Both the position numbers and the translations under genes were made by a program. This document shows positions 56,251-64,000 of a stretch of DNA of 64,000 bases, one piece after another (the first letter of the stretch is position 1; every line of letters begins with the position of its first letter). Location: contig CM049307.1 in the NCBI GenBank assembly GCA_026874595.1, positions 76,484,643-76,548,642 on the forward strand. The letters are read 5' to 3'. This DNA is from Sipunculus nudus (lineage: Eukaryota > Annelida > Sipuncula > Golfingiida > Sipunculidae). A model generated the notes under the pieces. It was not told the origin of the DNA and ran no database searches. It saw only the letters and a program-made list of their open reading frames with translations.

Positions 56251-56322
56251 AAGCTGACATGTACACCAGAGGAATTAGAACGATGGTTGTCGTCAGTGTG
56301 CTTGTTTTGCAGAGTTGTACCG
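56251..56322 (+). CDS. Candidate first coding exon with signal peptide
   Basis: A long polypyrimidine tract and TTTTTAG acceptor (AG at 56,249-56,250) precede AAGCTGACATG. From the ATG (56,259) the frame reads MYTRGIRTMVVVSVLVLQSC then TG, with a basic start, a hydrophobic core and a small-residue/Cys end. This is a textbook signal peptide shape. The exon would end at 56,322 before GTAGGT, a good donor (phase 1). Downstream exons of a secreted or membrane protein were not found before the retrotransposon, so the gene, if real, continues beyond it. A second frame is also open here, which lowers confidence. Confidence 0.35.
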
Positions 56323-56513
56323 GTAGGTCAAATTGGAAACCTCAAAATATCTTCATTGTTAAAATGGTTTCCACTCTTGCTTCTCAGCGGCATCTTGTGT
56401 TTATTAAGTGAATCTTGACAATTTGACATCTCTGACACCTCTGGCATAACAACAGCAGCGTCCTCCTCTTGCACCACCTCTGAGGCTGTCTGTGTGATCA
56501 TGGCGGCACAAAC

Positions 56514-57289
56514 TTACTCCCTGAGCTGCAAGTATAGCAAAATATTATTATTATTATTATAAGAGGATAAATAAGGAAGACACATAAAGTAAAATTATAC
56601 TCACACTAACAACAGTCCTGGGCCTGACCTCGAGGATGTAGGGTGCAAGAAACTCCAGCGACGACAAAATCCAGCGGTTACTCTCTGTCAGCTCTGGATC
56701 TTCTTGCCTTGACTTGGCTTTTAATGAGACGCTCAAATCTGGTTCGATGGCTCTTGTACAAGATTTTATGAGTCTCAAACTCCTTGCCAAGCTCCTAAGC
56801 ATTCTGACGCCCGAGAGCCTTCTTCCGTGTAGTTTCCTTGTATGACTCGAGTCCCCCTCAGCCTCAGACAGCAGGGCATGGTGTTTCTTCTTCTTCTAGT
56901 CAGGGAGCCAGGTAGGCCAAATTTAAGATGAATTTCAAGTTTATTTTTGGAAACTATAGGAATTAAGCTGTTTATTTATTGAGGTCTGCTCGGGATCTGC
57001 TCCTGCAAAAGGTTTCATATCCAGCGTCAAAGTAAGTCTTTTGGGATAAAAATGAGAATTTTAGTTGAACAGACTTAGGAACACCTTTAAATTATTTATC
57101 TTGAGGGCGTCCAGTCTTACTGTTACCACCAGTCTCAGCAGGGACTTGCTCCTGGAAGCTTCAGCTGCAGATGGGGTGTCTTGGATACACTGGTCAAGCT
57201 GGCCAGGCTCTGCACATTCAGGGGGTAAGAGTGACCTCCTGGCCGCTAGGAGCAGTTTTTCTCTTTGCGTTCTTCTTCCTACGAGACAT
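56514..57289 (-). CDS. Candidate three-exon gene, unrecognised product (one frameshift)
   Basis: Minus strand. Exon 1 is 57,289-57,121, starting MSRRKKNAKRKTAPSGQEV (basic, nuclear-localisation-like), then PECAEPGQLDQCIQDTPSAA and SRSKSLLRLVVT, ending before GTAAGA. Exon 2 is 56,895-56,605, after CTGACTAG: KKKKHHALLSEAEGD, then RSLARSLRLIKSCTRAIEPD, ESNRWILSSLEFLAPYILEV, RPRTVVS, ending before GTGAGT. Exon 3 is from 56,525 after ACTTGCAG: LRE and TAA (56,514). Introns would be 225 and 79 bp. All junctions are phase 0, and exon 2 is exactly 97 codons. Exon 1 is one base too long; removing one C from a C5 run near 57,220 joins the frames, so it is a sequencing error or a recent inactivating change. 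About 156 residues. No domain recognised. Confidence 0.4.
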
Positions 57290-57413
57290 ACTAAGCAAAC
57301 TGAGTGAAGGTTCTTCAAAACTTGTGCAATTGTTGGACAGCTTGCAAACACATTAACAGCTCAGTTTTATGCCTGCCTTATTTCGCTTTGCTGGCTGTAC
57401 GGGCGCAGCGAGG

Positions 57414-57493
57414 TATTTATAGACCTTCGTCAGAGCGCAGCAGCAGCGCCCTGTGACCTCACTGGGCGCAGCAAAAGCGCAGCTCTGACGTCA
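57414..57493 (-). promoter_or_regulatory. TATA box and CRE upstream of the three-exon gene model
   Basis: On the minus strand TATAAATA (57,421-57,414) lies about 125 bp upstream of the model's ATG, and the CRE palindrome TGACGTCA lies at 57,486-57,493. The region 57,370-57,720 is markedly GC- and CpG-rich with repeated GCGCAGC phrases, unlike its surroundings. This fits a TATA promoter with a start site near 57,385. Confidence 0.4.
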
Positions 57494-57770
57494 TAAGCGC
57501 AGCGGCAGCACATTGAAAGCGTGTAAAGAGCTGATTATGGTCGCCGAGGTCTCGGTAGCAGCGTGATGAAGGTGCGCCAGGTCGGCGCCGTGGATTGGAA
57601 GGACGACGTGGAACGGGAAAGCCGATGCTACTCCGTTCACTGGCGCTCGGTCTGTGCTGTAAGGAAGCTTGCACTGCGCTGTAAGGACGCTGATGGCGAT
57701 CGCTTTTCAATCTTACTGCGCTCTTAAATCCAAGGCGACCCCGCGGTGTAAATTTTGTACGTGTTTTTTA

Positions 57771-58597
57771 TGTTATGGAACCTAATATCAACAGATCACG
57801 TATGCGTGAAGAACATAAATTTTGTCATGGAGATAAAAAAATTAGATTCTGTAACACTAGGCAGCGTGACATGTCAAGGGGAATGAATAAAGAAGTCAGT
57901 AGTTTTTTTTTGTTAACAAGTAACTATAATTTATTAAAAAACAACCTTAACATTAAAATACACTAAATTAATACAATTACACAGTACAACAACAGTATAA
58001 CAGCAAATCAGTATAATCACACAGCATAATAAACGAAGTGCACAGTAGCTGGATACCACCACTGTCACAGCGACAAGTCCTTTAAAATATTTAAACTGGA
58101 TGAACAGTTCACACAAATCTCCTCAGAGAATAACAGTCCATTGTAATCACAAAATCAAGCTAATCCAAAGTGATATCCTGGCAGTGATCCGAAGGGCAAA
58201 CTGAAGACTATATAAGATCCGTCACGAATTTAGAAGAAAATCTTGTCACGGAACCTAATATCAACAGATCACGTATGTGTGATGGACATTAATTCTGTTA
58301 AGGAGATATAAAAAATCCGATTCTGCAACACCAGGCAGCGTGAAATGTCTAGGGGAACAAACAAAAGAGTCAGCGGTCCTTTGCAACAAATAACTATAAT
58401 TTATTCCTAAAACAACCCTAACACCTCAATATACCAAAGCAATACACTGACACAGTAAAGCAGCAAATCAATACAATCACACAGTAAAATACAAAATACA
58501 CAGCACCTGGATACCGCCACTGCCACAACGATAAGTCCTTTTAAATGTATAAGCCGGCGAACAGTTCACACGAATTCTCTCGGAGAATAACAGTCCA
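57771..58597 (+). repeat. Two tandem LTR-like units (offset 473 bp)
   Basis: TGTTATGGAACCTAATATCA at 57,771 and TGTCACGGAACCTAATATCA at 58,244 start two collinear units. Both carry AACAGATCACGTATG, GGCAGCGTGA, TAACTATAATTTATT, CTGGATACC.CCACTG and AACAGTTCACAC, to GAGAATAACAGTCCA (58,140 and 58,597). The TGT starts suggest LTR ends. The second unit is contiguous with the gypsy-element LTR. Confidence 0.75.
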
Positions 58598-58652
58598 ATG
58601 TAAAGCTCTTTAAACAATTCAGAAAGTAAACTTGAGACAGACAGCACTAAAT

Positions 58653-59043
58653 TGTAAAGTGTTAGTTATAGTAGAATAATCGGACAGGTTCCGCACGTCT
58701 GTGTCCGCTGGAATATTCCCTCACCTCTTTTTGGCTCTTAAACACAGCCCCCTATATATAACTTCTCGCCCCAAGCCGAGAATTTTCCACTTCTCGAACA
58801 GTCTAAAGAATCTAACACAGCACAAACGTTCAAAGAACATACCAGAACAACGAATGCCGTGTCTCAACATTTTAGGGTTCACATATGAGCTCGCCCCGGC
58901 TCGGCCAGACGAGAAAGCCCCAAGCTAGCATGACAACGAGAGTTCAACAAGTACGGATTAAACTGAGAGTGCAACACGCGGCCAGTCACCGGCGCTAGCA
59001 CTAGTTACGCCCGCGTCACACAATAAAAGAGACATCTGTAACA
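58653..59043 (-). repeat. 3' LTR of the gypsy-type retrotransposon
   Basis: Matches 63,735-64,000 in order: GTGTCCGCTGGAATATT, AAACACAGCCCC, AAGCCGAGAA, TTCTCGAACA, CCTAACAC-like, then the GGCTCG phrase. On the plus strand it runs from TGTAAAG (58,653) to CTGTAACA (59,043). On the element strand the start is TGTTACAG. An alternative left boundary at TGTCACGG (58,244) would make an 800-bp LTR; the right LTR does not contain that part. Confidence 0.65.
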
Positions 59044-59055
59044 CTCCCCCTCCTG
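59044..59055 (-). other. Polypurine tract
   Basis: On the element strand CAGGAGGGGGAG abuts the LTR start TGTTACAG, the expected position for the plus-strand primer. Confidence 0.65.
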
Positions 59056-59174
59056 TAAGAAAAAAGAAAGTTTTCTCAAAAGCTTTCTTTTTGCGATCAC
59101 AATCACTAAATATTTACAACATCTCAAAAATCATCTTATTTACAACCTCACATAAACATCCTGTCCACAACATT

Positions 59175-59700
59175 TCATAAACATCTCGTTAGGCAATCAA
59201 CAAGTACATTGTCTTTCCCTTTAATGTTTGATTTCAAGGTTGTAATCTGTAAGAACAAACTCCATCTCAACAATCTTTGATTTTTACACTTCAACTTGTT
59301 CATGAACGTGAGGGGATTGTGATCACTGAAGACAATGATAGGCTTGACTGATAAAGTAACATAAGCTCTAAAATGTTGCAATGCAAAAAAGCAAAGCTAA
59401 ACATTATTTTTCAGTAGTGGAGTAGTTTTTCTGGTTTGCATTAAACTTTCTGGAGAAATAACAAATTGGGTGATCTATGCCATCATTGCCTTCTTGTAAC
59501 AACGCAGCACCAGCAGCAGTATCACTAGCACCTACAGCTAACTTAAAAGGTACAGATAAGTCTGGAGCTGCTAAAACTGGTGAACTTTGCAGAATTGCTT
59601 TCAAATTCTTAAATGCATTTTCACACTGAACATTCCATACAAAGTTTCGTTTCTTTTTTAACAAATTAGTCAAAGGTTCAGCTACAGCAGAAAAATTTGG
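59175..59700 (-). pseudogene. Gypsy-type RNase H domain (broken)
   Basis: Continues the RT frame: GMAGYYRKFCPNFSAVAEPL, AFKNLKAILQSSPVLAAPDL, then FKLAVGASDTAAGAALLQEG, CYFSRKFNANQKNYSTTEK. After a stop and frame change it continues HFRAYVTLSVKPIIVFSDHN then PLTFMNKLK and KGKDNVLVDCLTR. This is the RNase H connected to gypsy RT. The first catalytic Asp, normally AVDASD, is AVGASD here, so the active site is lost. SDHNPL retains its Asp. Likely last domain of pol; downstream only the polypurine tract and LTR follow. Confidence 0.85.
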
Positions 59701-59749
59701 ACAGAACTTCCTGTAGTATCCAGCCATACCAAGAAAACGCATTATTTGC

Positions 59750-60480
59750 TTTTTGTTTTCTGGTCTCGGAAATGCAGAAATAGCACTTATCTTTGCATCA
59801 ACAGGTTTTACCGGACTCTGCCCTACAGTACGACCCAAAAATGTTACCTGTGCATGACAAAATTCAGATTTAACTAAGTTGACGTGCTTCACTGAGTCTT
59901 TCGAAGAGGTCGCGAAGGATTTGCAGGTGTCGCTGTACATAATGAGGTCATCAATATATGCGTCGAAGCCTTGAATGTCCTTGACAACCATATGGATGAG
60001 GAGCTGAAACGTGGCTGGCGAGTTCTTCATGCCAAACGGCATAACTTTATACTGGTACAGTCCTTGCGACGTCACAAATGCTGATACTTCTTTGCTCTGT
60101 CAGCGGAACTTGCCAGAATCCTTTTAGCAAGTCATACCTGGAAACATATCTGGAGCTACCGACTCTATCAATACAATCATCGATTCCTCGGAATCGGGAA
60201 CGTGTCAGTTTTAGTGACAGAAATCAGTTTTCGATAATCTGTGCACATACGATAACTTCCATCAGGTTTTGGCACAAGAATACATGGTGAACTCCAGTTA
60301 CTGTTACTAGGTTCAATAAAATCATTTTCCAGCAAATACTGAATCTCATCCTGTAGATAATTTTACTTTTCTGGATTCAGTCTATAAGGATGCTGCCTGA
60401 TTGTGTTTGCCTCGCCAACATCGACGTCGTGGCACGATATGTTAGTTCGCGTTGGAATGTCACTAAACAAATATTCATAA
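59750..60480 (-). pseudogene. Gypsy-type reverse transcriptase (frameshifted)
   Basis: Element-strand order: SCHDVDVGEANTIRQHPYRL (about 60,430-60,370), a stop, YLQDEIQYLLENDFIEP, WSSPCILVPKPDGSYRMCTD (about 60,300-60,240), a frameshift near 60,190, SRYVSRYDLLKGFWQVPLT, then GLYQYKVMPFGMKNSPATFQ (about 60,065-60,005), AYIDDLIMYSD (catalytic YxDD, about 59,965) and VTFLGRTVGQSPVKPVDAKI. These are the successive RT fingers/palm blocks of Ty3/gypsy elements, all present in order. At least two frame breaks make it inactive. It lies downstream of integrase on the coding strand. Confidence 0.9.
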
Positions 60481-61755
60481 TTCAGCAGCAGGTTCTTGAG
60501 GTCTTGTTGTTGTTGTGTGGTAAGGTGTGCAAGTTTGGCATCCAGGTTTTATAAGCACGTCTGAGTTTTTTAATGGTACTGTACCACACTGAATGTCTAC
60601 ATCACCCTTACAATCAGTGTCTATTTTAACTGGGTCAGGGTAAGTGTTTACACAATTTACAGCAATAACATTATGTACAGCATGTGATGTGCTATTTCTG
60701 TCATAATATGGTTTCAACATGTTAACTTGGCACAGTTGTTTCTTCTTACGCCTATCTGGTGCAAACAGTATGTAATTTAAATCACTGACTTTCTTGTCAA
60801 CAATGTAAGGACCAAAATGCCTAGCTTGCAGAGGTCTGCCAGGGATGGGAAGTAAGGCAAGGACCTTTTCACCAGGCTGAAACGTCCTATTTACAGTGTG
60901 TTTGTCATACTTTGTTTTCATTTTACTTTGTGCAGATTTTAGATTTGACTTTGCAATCTCACAAGCATTGTGCAGTTTAGTGCGAAAGTCTTAGACATAC
61001 TGCAGTGAACTAAGAGAATCAGGATTTCCACACAAGAGCTTTTCTTTAAGCAGTTTCAATGGAAGTTCAGTTCGCGGTCTATGTCCGAAAACTAGTTCAA
61101 AGGGACTGAAACCAAAGGACTCTTGAAAGGATTATCTGACAGCAAACAGCAATAGGTGGATTCCTTTATCCTAGTATATCCGTGTGTCATAGCAATAGGT
61201 CCTAATCATGTTTTTTTAATGTCTGGTGAAAACGCTCGAGGGCGACCTGACTTTCAGGGTGGTATGGCGAAGAGCTGTACTGTTTTATACCTAGCTCAAG
61301 CATAACTTGCTGGACCAAGCCAGACATAACATTAGACCCTTGGTCAAACTGGACGGATTTTGGTAATCCAAAAGTTGTAAAAACCTTGGTTAGAGCTTTG
61401 ACAACACTTTTGGCATTAATTTTGCGCAATGGTATTGCCTCAGGGAACCTGGTAGATGCGCACATAAGTATCAGCAAGTATTGGGCAATGGTCCAACACA
61501 ATCAACAATAATCCTACTAAATGGTTCTTCGAAAGCAGGAACAGGCCTAAGTGGGGCCTTAGGAGGATTCTGATTGGGCTTACCTACCATCTGGCATGTG
61601 TGGCTTGATTTAATATATTGTACAACATCCTTCCTGAGGTTAGGCCAATAGAAGTGTGTACTAACTTCTGATAAGTTTTTATTTATCACTAAATGGCCAG
61701 ACAAAGGAGCCTCATGTGCCATGCTTTGAATTTTATTGCGAAAGCTTTTGGGCAC
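60480..61755 (-). pseudogene. Gypsy-type integrase, located upstream of RT
   Basis: On the element strand: HEAPLSGHLVINKNLSEVST, FYWPNLRKDVVQYIK and SHTCQMVGKP are the HHCC zinc region (the first Cys appears as Ser: SSHTC). Then FSRIIVDCVGPLP (first catalytic Asp), after a frameshift CASTRFPEAIPLRKI, VQFDQGSNVMSGLVQQ (second Asp), SSPYHPESQVALERFHQTLK (catalytic Glu, about 61,215), FSPFELVFGHRPRTELPLKL, KYDKHTVNRTFQPGEKVLAL and RHFGPYIVDKKVSDLNYI, the GPY/F module of gypsy integrases. The DDE residues are retained but the frame is broken. The same frame region runs on toward the RT at 60,430, so integrase-before-RT is continuous, not a rearranged fragment. Confidence 0.9.
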
Positions 61756-61841
61756 TAACTGAACAGCAGCAACTGAATTCCTTTAAAGGGTAAAGTAGTT
61801 CTTATGCCCAGCGTAATATTCCCAGAAATCAAATCTGACTT

Positions 61842-62132
61842 TTAATGGATACTGTGAAGCGGAACTGAAGTGTGCTTGTCTGAAAACACACCTTTGACAA
61901 GTGCATAGGCACCAGTAAAGGACCTATTAGAAAATAGCAAATTTTTTGCTAACATGAGAGTCTGGCCTGAACCAGTGTTCCTCAAAATTCTAATAGGGGT
62001 AGAATCTGAAAAATCACTTGAAAGTGATAAAAAACCATCATATATGAATGGCTCAAATAACTCCATTTCAGAGTCAGGAGAGGAATCTACTACCTCATCA
62101 AACAAAGAACTGACACTGAAAGTGTCAGTCAT
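61842..62132 (-). pseudogene. Retropepsin-type protease, active-site Asp lost
   Basis: The frame contains TPIRILRNTGSGQTLMLAKN followed by LLF, the retropepsin flap-side block where the family has D-T/S-G. Here the catalytic Asp is Asn (NTGS), so it would be inactive. It is preceded by an acidic, Ser/Asp-rich stretch (VSSLFDEVVDSSPDSEMELF) that looks like a linker after the nucleocapsid, and followed by the integrase. Confidence 0.7.
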
Positions 62133-62139
62133 ATCAGAG

Positions 62140-63690
62140 TCATTTAAAGAATCTACATCCTTTTTTTATCATCAAACCCCTCATGGGAGTCAACAGAGGA
62201 ATTTTGCTCAGCAGAAACAAACTTATGTTTGTCATAAGAGGACCTGGCCACATTTGAAATACTCTCGCAAGAGTCATAAAAGGACTTAGCCTTACTTAGG
62301 GAATACTCCTCGCAGGAGTCTTAAAAGGACCTGCTCTTATTAAATTCCTCGCAGGAATCAACTGAGGTCTTTACCCCGCAAGCTAGGGATTCTTCTTTGG
62401 ATTCAGACGGCACTTGGGCCTCCGTAGCATCAAACTCTTTATTCGAGTCAAAAAAGGAGTTATACCCCTTATTTACATGAAAAGAGCCTGGCTTTGTACT
62501 ATGCTATGCATAGATTTTGAAACAAAACCAGAAGGTTTGCTATTTGGTTTATTCTCAAGTTTCCAGCAGTCAGATATAAGACGACCTTCCTTCTTGCAGT
62601 TATTAAAGATTTTATTTGAAAATGACTGGCCTTGGTTAGACACAGTGGACGTGGACTGAAATGTTGCAATGGACATTGCTCAACTATCAGGACTATTAGT
62701 ACTGGGTGATTGCGCTTTAAACTTCTTCTGACCATACTTATTTACATTCTTGTTTGTGAATGACTGGTTTGATTTGCTATTTTTGCATTTTGTGTGTTAA
62801 TGAATAATCATCAGCTAATTGAGCAGCAATGTCAAGTGTTTCAGGACTTTTCTCATCAGAAAAGTTTTAACATCTGCGTTAATGCAGCGCTTAAATTCTT
62901 CAAGCAAAATCAACTGGCGCAATTTGTCATAATCTTTCATTACATTTTTAAAACTACACCAGCGATCAAACAACTGCTCTTTTGTCCAAGCAAATTCGAC
63001 GTAGGTCTGTTTGCCTCCTGAACTAACTCATAACCTTTTAGGATTATCCGTTTTATCAGGTCATAGTCAGCAGCAGCTTCTACTGAAAGCTCTGTATAAA
63101 TTTCTCTGGCCTTGCCCGTCAATACACTTTGTAACAGCATAGTCCAATTTTCCTTAGGCCATTTTAAATTTTCACCTGTAAGAAATGTTTATCAACCTCT
63201 TTTAATTGAAAAGGTGGGACAAGTCTAATGTGCCTAGTAACATCAAAACTGTGAGTTGGGGCAGCACTTAGACTATGTTCTAGTTTAAGTCTTTCTAACT
63301 CCAGTCGTTTTAACTCAATTTTTTTTCTGTTTCAAGTCTTTCTCTTTCTAACCTTTCATGTTCTTCCCTCCTCTCTCTTGGTTTGTCTAATTCCCTCTTT
63401 TCTCATTGTTTTTCAATTCCAACTGTTTTAATGATAGCTCATGTTGCATTTCTATTTTAATTCTAATTGCATAGGAAGGCTGTCATATTTTGATGTTTCA
63501 ACTGCACTCTTTTCAGTTAAACCTTTGCTGACTAGATCTTGTATGATTTTAGCAATGATATCAGGCTTTCTCAAAGCTTTTTTTTCACACCTAGCACTAA
63601 GTGTTGTCCCAAATGAAACAACTGTTCCTTTGTCAACTGTTCAAGTTGAACAGGGTCGGGATCGTTAACAAATGTCTCCAACACGGCGCC
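62140..63690 (-). pseudogene. Gag of the gypsy-type element (broken)
   Basis: Starts near the putative primer-binding site: LETFVNDPDPVQLEQLTKEQ, LFHLGQHLVLGVKKKALRKP (63,680-63,560), a Glu/Leu/Arg-rich helical region (63,450-63,300), HSFDVTRHIRLVPPFQLKEV (about 63,250), LLQSVLTGKAREIYTELSVE then DYDLIKRIILKGYELVQEAN (63,135-63,030, capsid). A degenerate zinc knuckle follows: CKKEGRLISDCWKLENK (about 62,600-62,560), in which the first Cys and the His of CCHC are replaced. 62,470-62,240 encodes an acidic repeat visible as CTCGCAGGAGTC-type phrases. Numerous frame breaks. No initiator Met is visible at the expected place. Confidence 0.75.
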
Positions 63691-63691
63691 A
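63685..63691 (-). other. Possible primer-binding site
   Basis: TGGCGCC on the element strand, just upstream of the gag frame, matches the usual TGG-start of a tRNA-primed site. Its distance from the LTR edge at 63,735 is too large for a canonical arrangement unless the true LTR edge is at 63,692. Confidence 0.35.
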
Positions 63692-63734
63692 CAACACGAG
63701 ATTACGCCAGCGTACACACTATAAAAAGGGCACC

Positions 63735-64000
63735 TGTAACAATCTATAATTGCCGCACTTATCGGAAAAGGTTCACAACTGACTTACACGCTTCTGTGTC
63801 CGCTGGAATATTTCTCTCCTCTCCCCGGACTCTAAAACACAGCCCCTTATTCATAACTTTCACCTCATGCCGAGAACCCTTTCTCGAACAATCCAAAGAA
63901 CCTAACACGATACACAGTACACACGCGTTACAGGAAACATCTAAACAACATCGCTGTGTTTCTACATATCAGGGTTTACACGTGGGCTTGCCCGGCTCGG
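63735..64000 (-). repeat. 5' LTR of the gypsy-type retrotransposon (cut by window end)
   Basis: Aligns with 58,653-58,918 (see that entry) and would be expected to run about 125 bp past the window. The 40 bp just inside it (63,701-63,741, ending CACCTGTAACA) also match the outer 40 bp of the left LTR (59,003-59,043, ending CATCTGTAACA), which points to a rearranged or tandem LTR here. Confidence 0.65.

Noticed and set aside
57459-57710. Minus-strand 83-codon ORF (Arg/Ser/Pro-rich)
   Set aside because: It lies in the CpG-rich promoter-like region upstream of the TATA box; composition reflects GC content and there is no motif.
60078-60290. Plus-strand ORF over the RT
   Set aside because: Antisense to the RT N-terminal blocks, which are clear on the minus strand.
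61954-62289. Plus-strand 111-codon ORF
   Set aside because: Antisense to the gag linker and protease region of the minus-strand retrotransposon.
1-64000. A new multi-gene cellular system (defence, biosynthesis, signalling)
   Set aside because: No set of adjacent intact genes exists here; essentially all recognisable coding sequence is decayed transposable-element sequence or isolated exon-like pieces.

Overview
This window is AT-rich, non-coding-dominated animal DNA. It is a graveyard of transposable elements from a metazoan, most likely a mollusc and plausibly a bivalve. That guess rests on long (TA)n tracts, interspersed elements with internal tandem repeats of the kind described in bivalves (pearl/HINE type), ISXO2-, piggyBac- and Ty3/gypsy-type relics, and splice-like signals around short coding pieces. 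No prokaryotic gene organisation, rRNA, housekeeping gene or CRISPR array is visible, and no intact long host gene can be called.

Layout. 1.0-3.3 kb: remnants of two DNA-transposon transposases (ISXO2-like, then a Tc1/mariner-type DDE relic). 3.6-15.7 kb: one decayed non-LTR retrotransposon (LINE), split by a 7.2-kb insertion (4,478-11,714) that has inverted ends and a CCAG target duplication. That insertion itself carries a nested hAT-type MITE, a diverged 250-bp inverted repeat pair and a duplicated (AT)n block. 15.7-18.5 kb: hairpins, a palindromic MITE and one unrecognised ORF. 18.5-28.8 kb: two same-orientation copies of a composite repeat carrying a broken multi-copy ORF family (minus strand, coiled coil plus a tail rich in aromatic residues), with tRNA-like SINE units. 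A GC-rich field built on CCGTACGG lies between them. 30.1-35.6 and 47.0-52.1 kb: four copies of an element family with a hairpin head, ~336-bp internal tandem repeats and a palindromic tail. 36.8-46.1 kb: a PIF/Harbinger-type MITE, a piggyBac fragment, a CRE/TATA/splice-donor segment, a long inverted repeat and a G-tract MITE. 52.3-55.5 kb: a Helitron-like non-autonomous element with correct-looking ends and a truncated relative. 56.2-57.7 kb: the best host-gene-like signals, namely a plus-strand signal-peptide exon and a three-exon minus-strand gene model with TATA and CRE. 57.8-64.0 kb: tandem LTR-like units and a minus-strand Ty3/gypsy-type retrotransposon.

The most notable observation is the domain order of that retrotransposon. 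Read along its coding strand it runs gag - protease - integrase - reverse transcriptase - RNase H. Integrase lies upstream of RT, as in Ty1/copia and the Gmr1-like branch of Ty3/gypsy, while the sequences themselves (GPY/F integrase tail, H2C2 region, gypsy-type RT) are gypsy-like. The second is the LINE split by a 7.2-kb TIR element, where joining the flanks gives a coherent reading frame across the target site. I found no new cellular system such as a defence or biosynthetic cluster. The interest here is in mobile-element architecture. All identifications come from reading the sequence and recalling family motifs; no database search was run.
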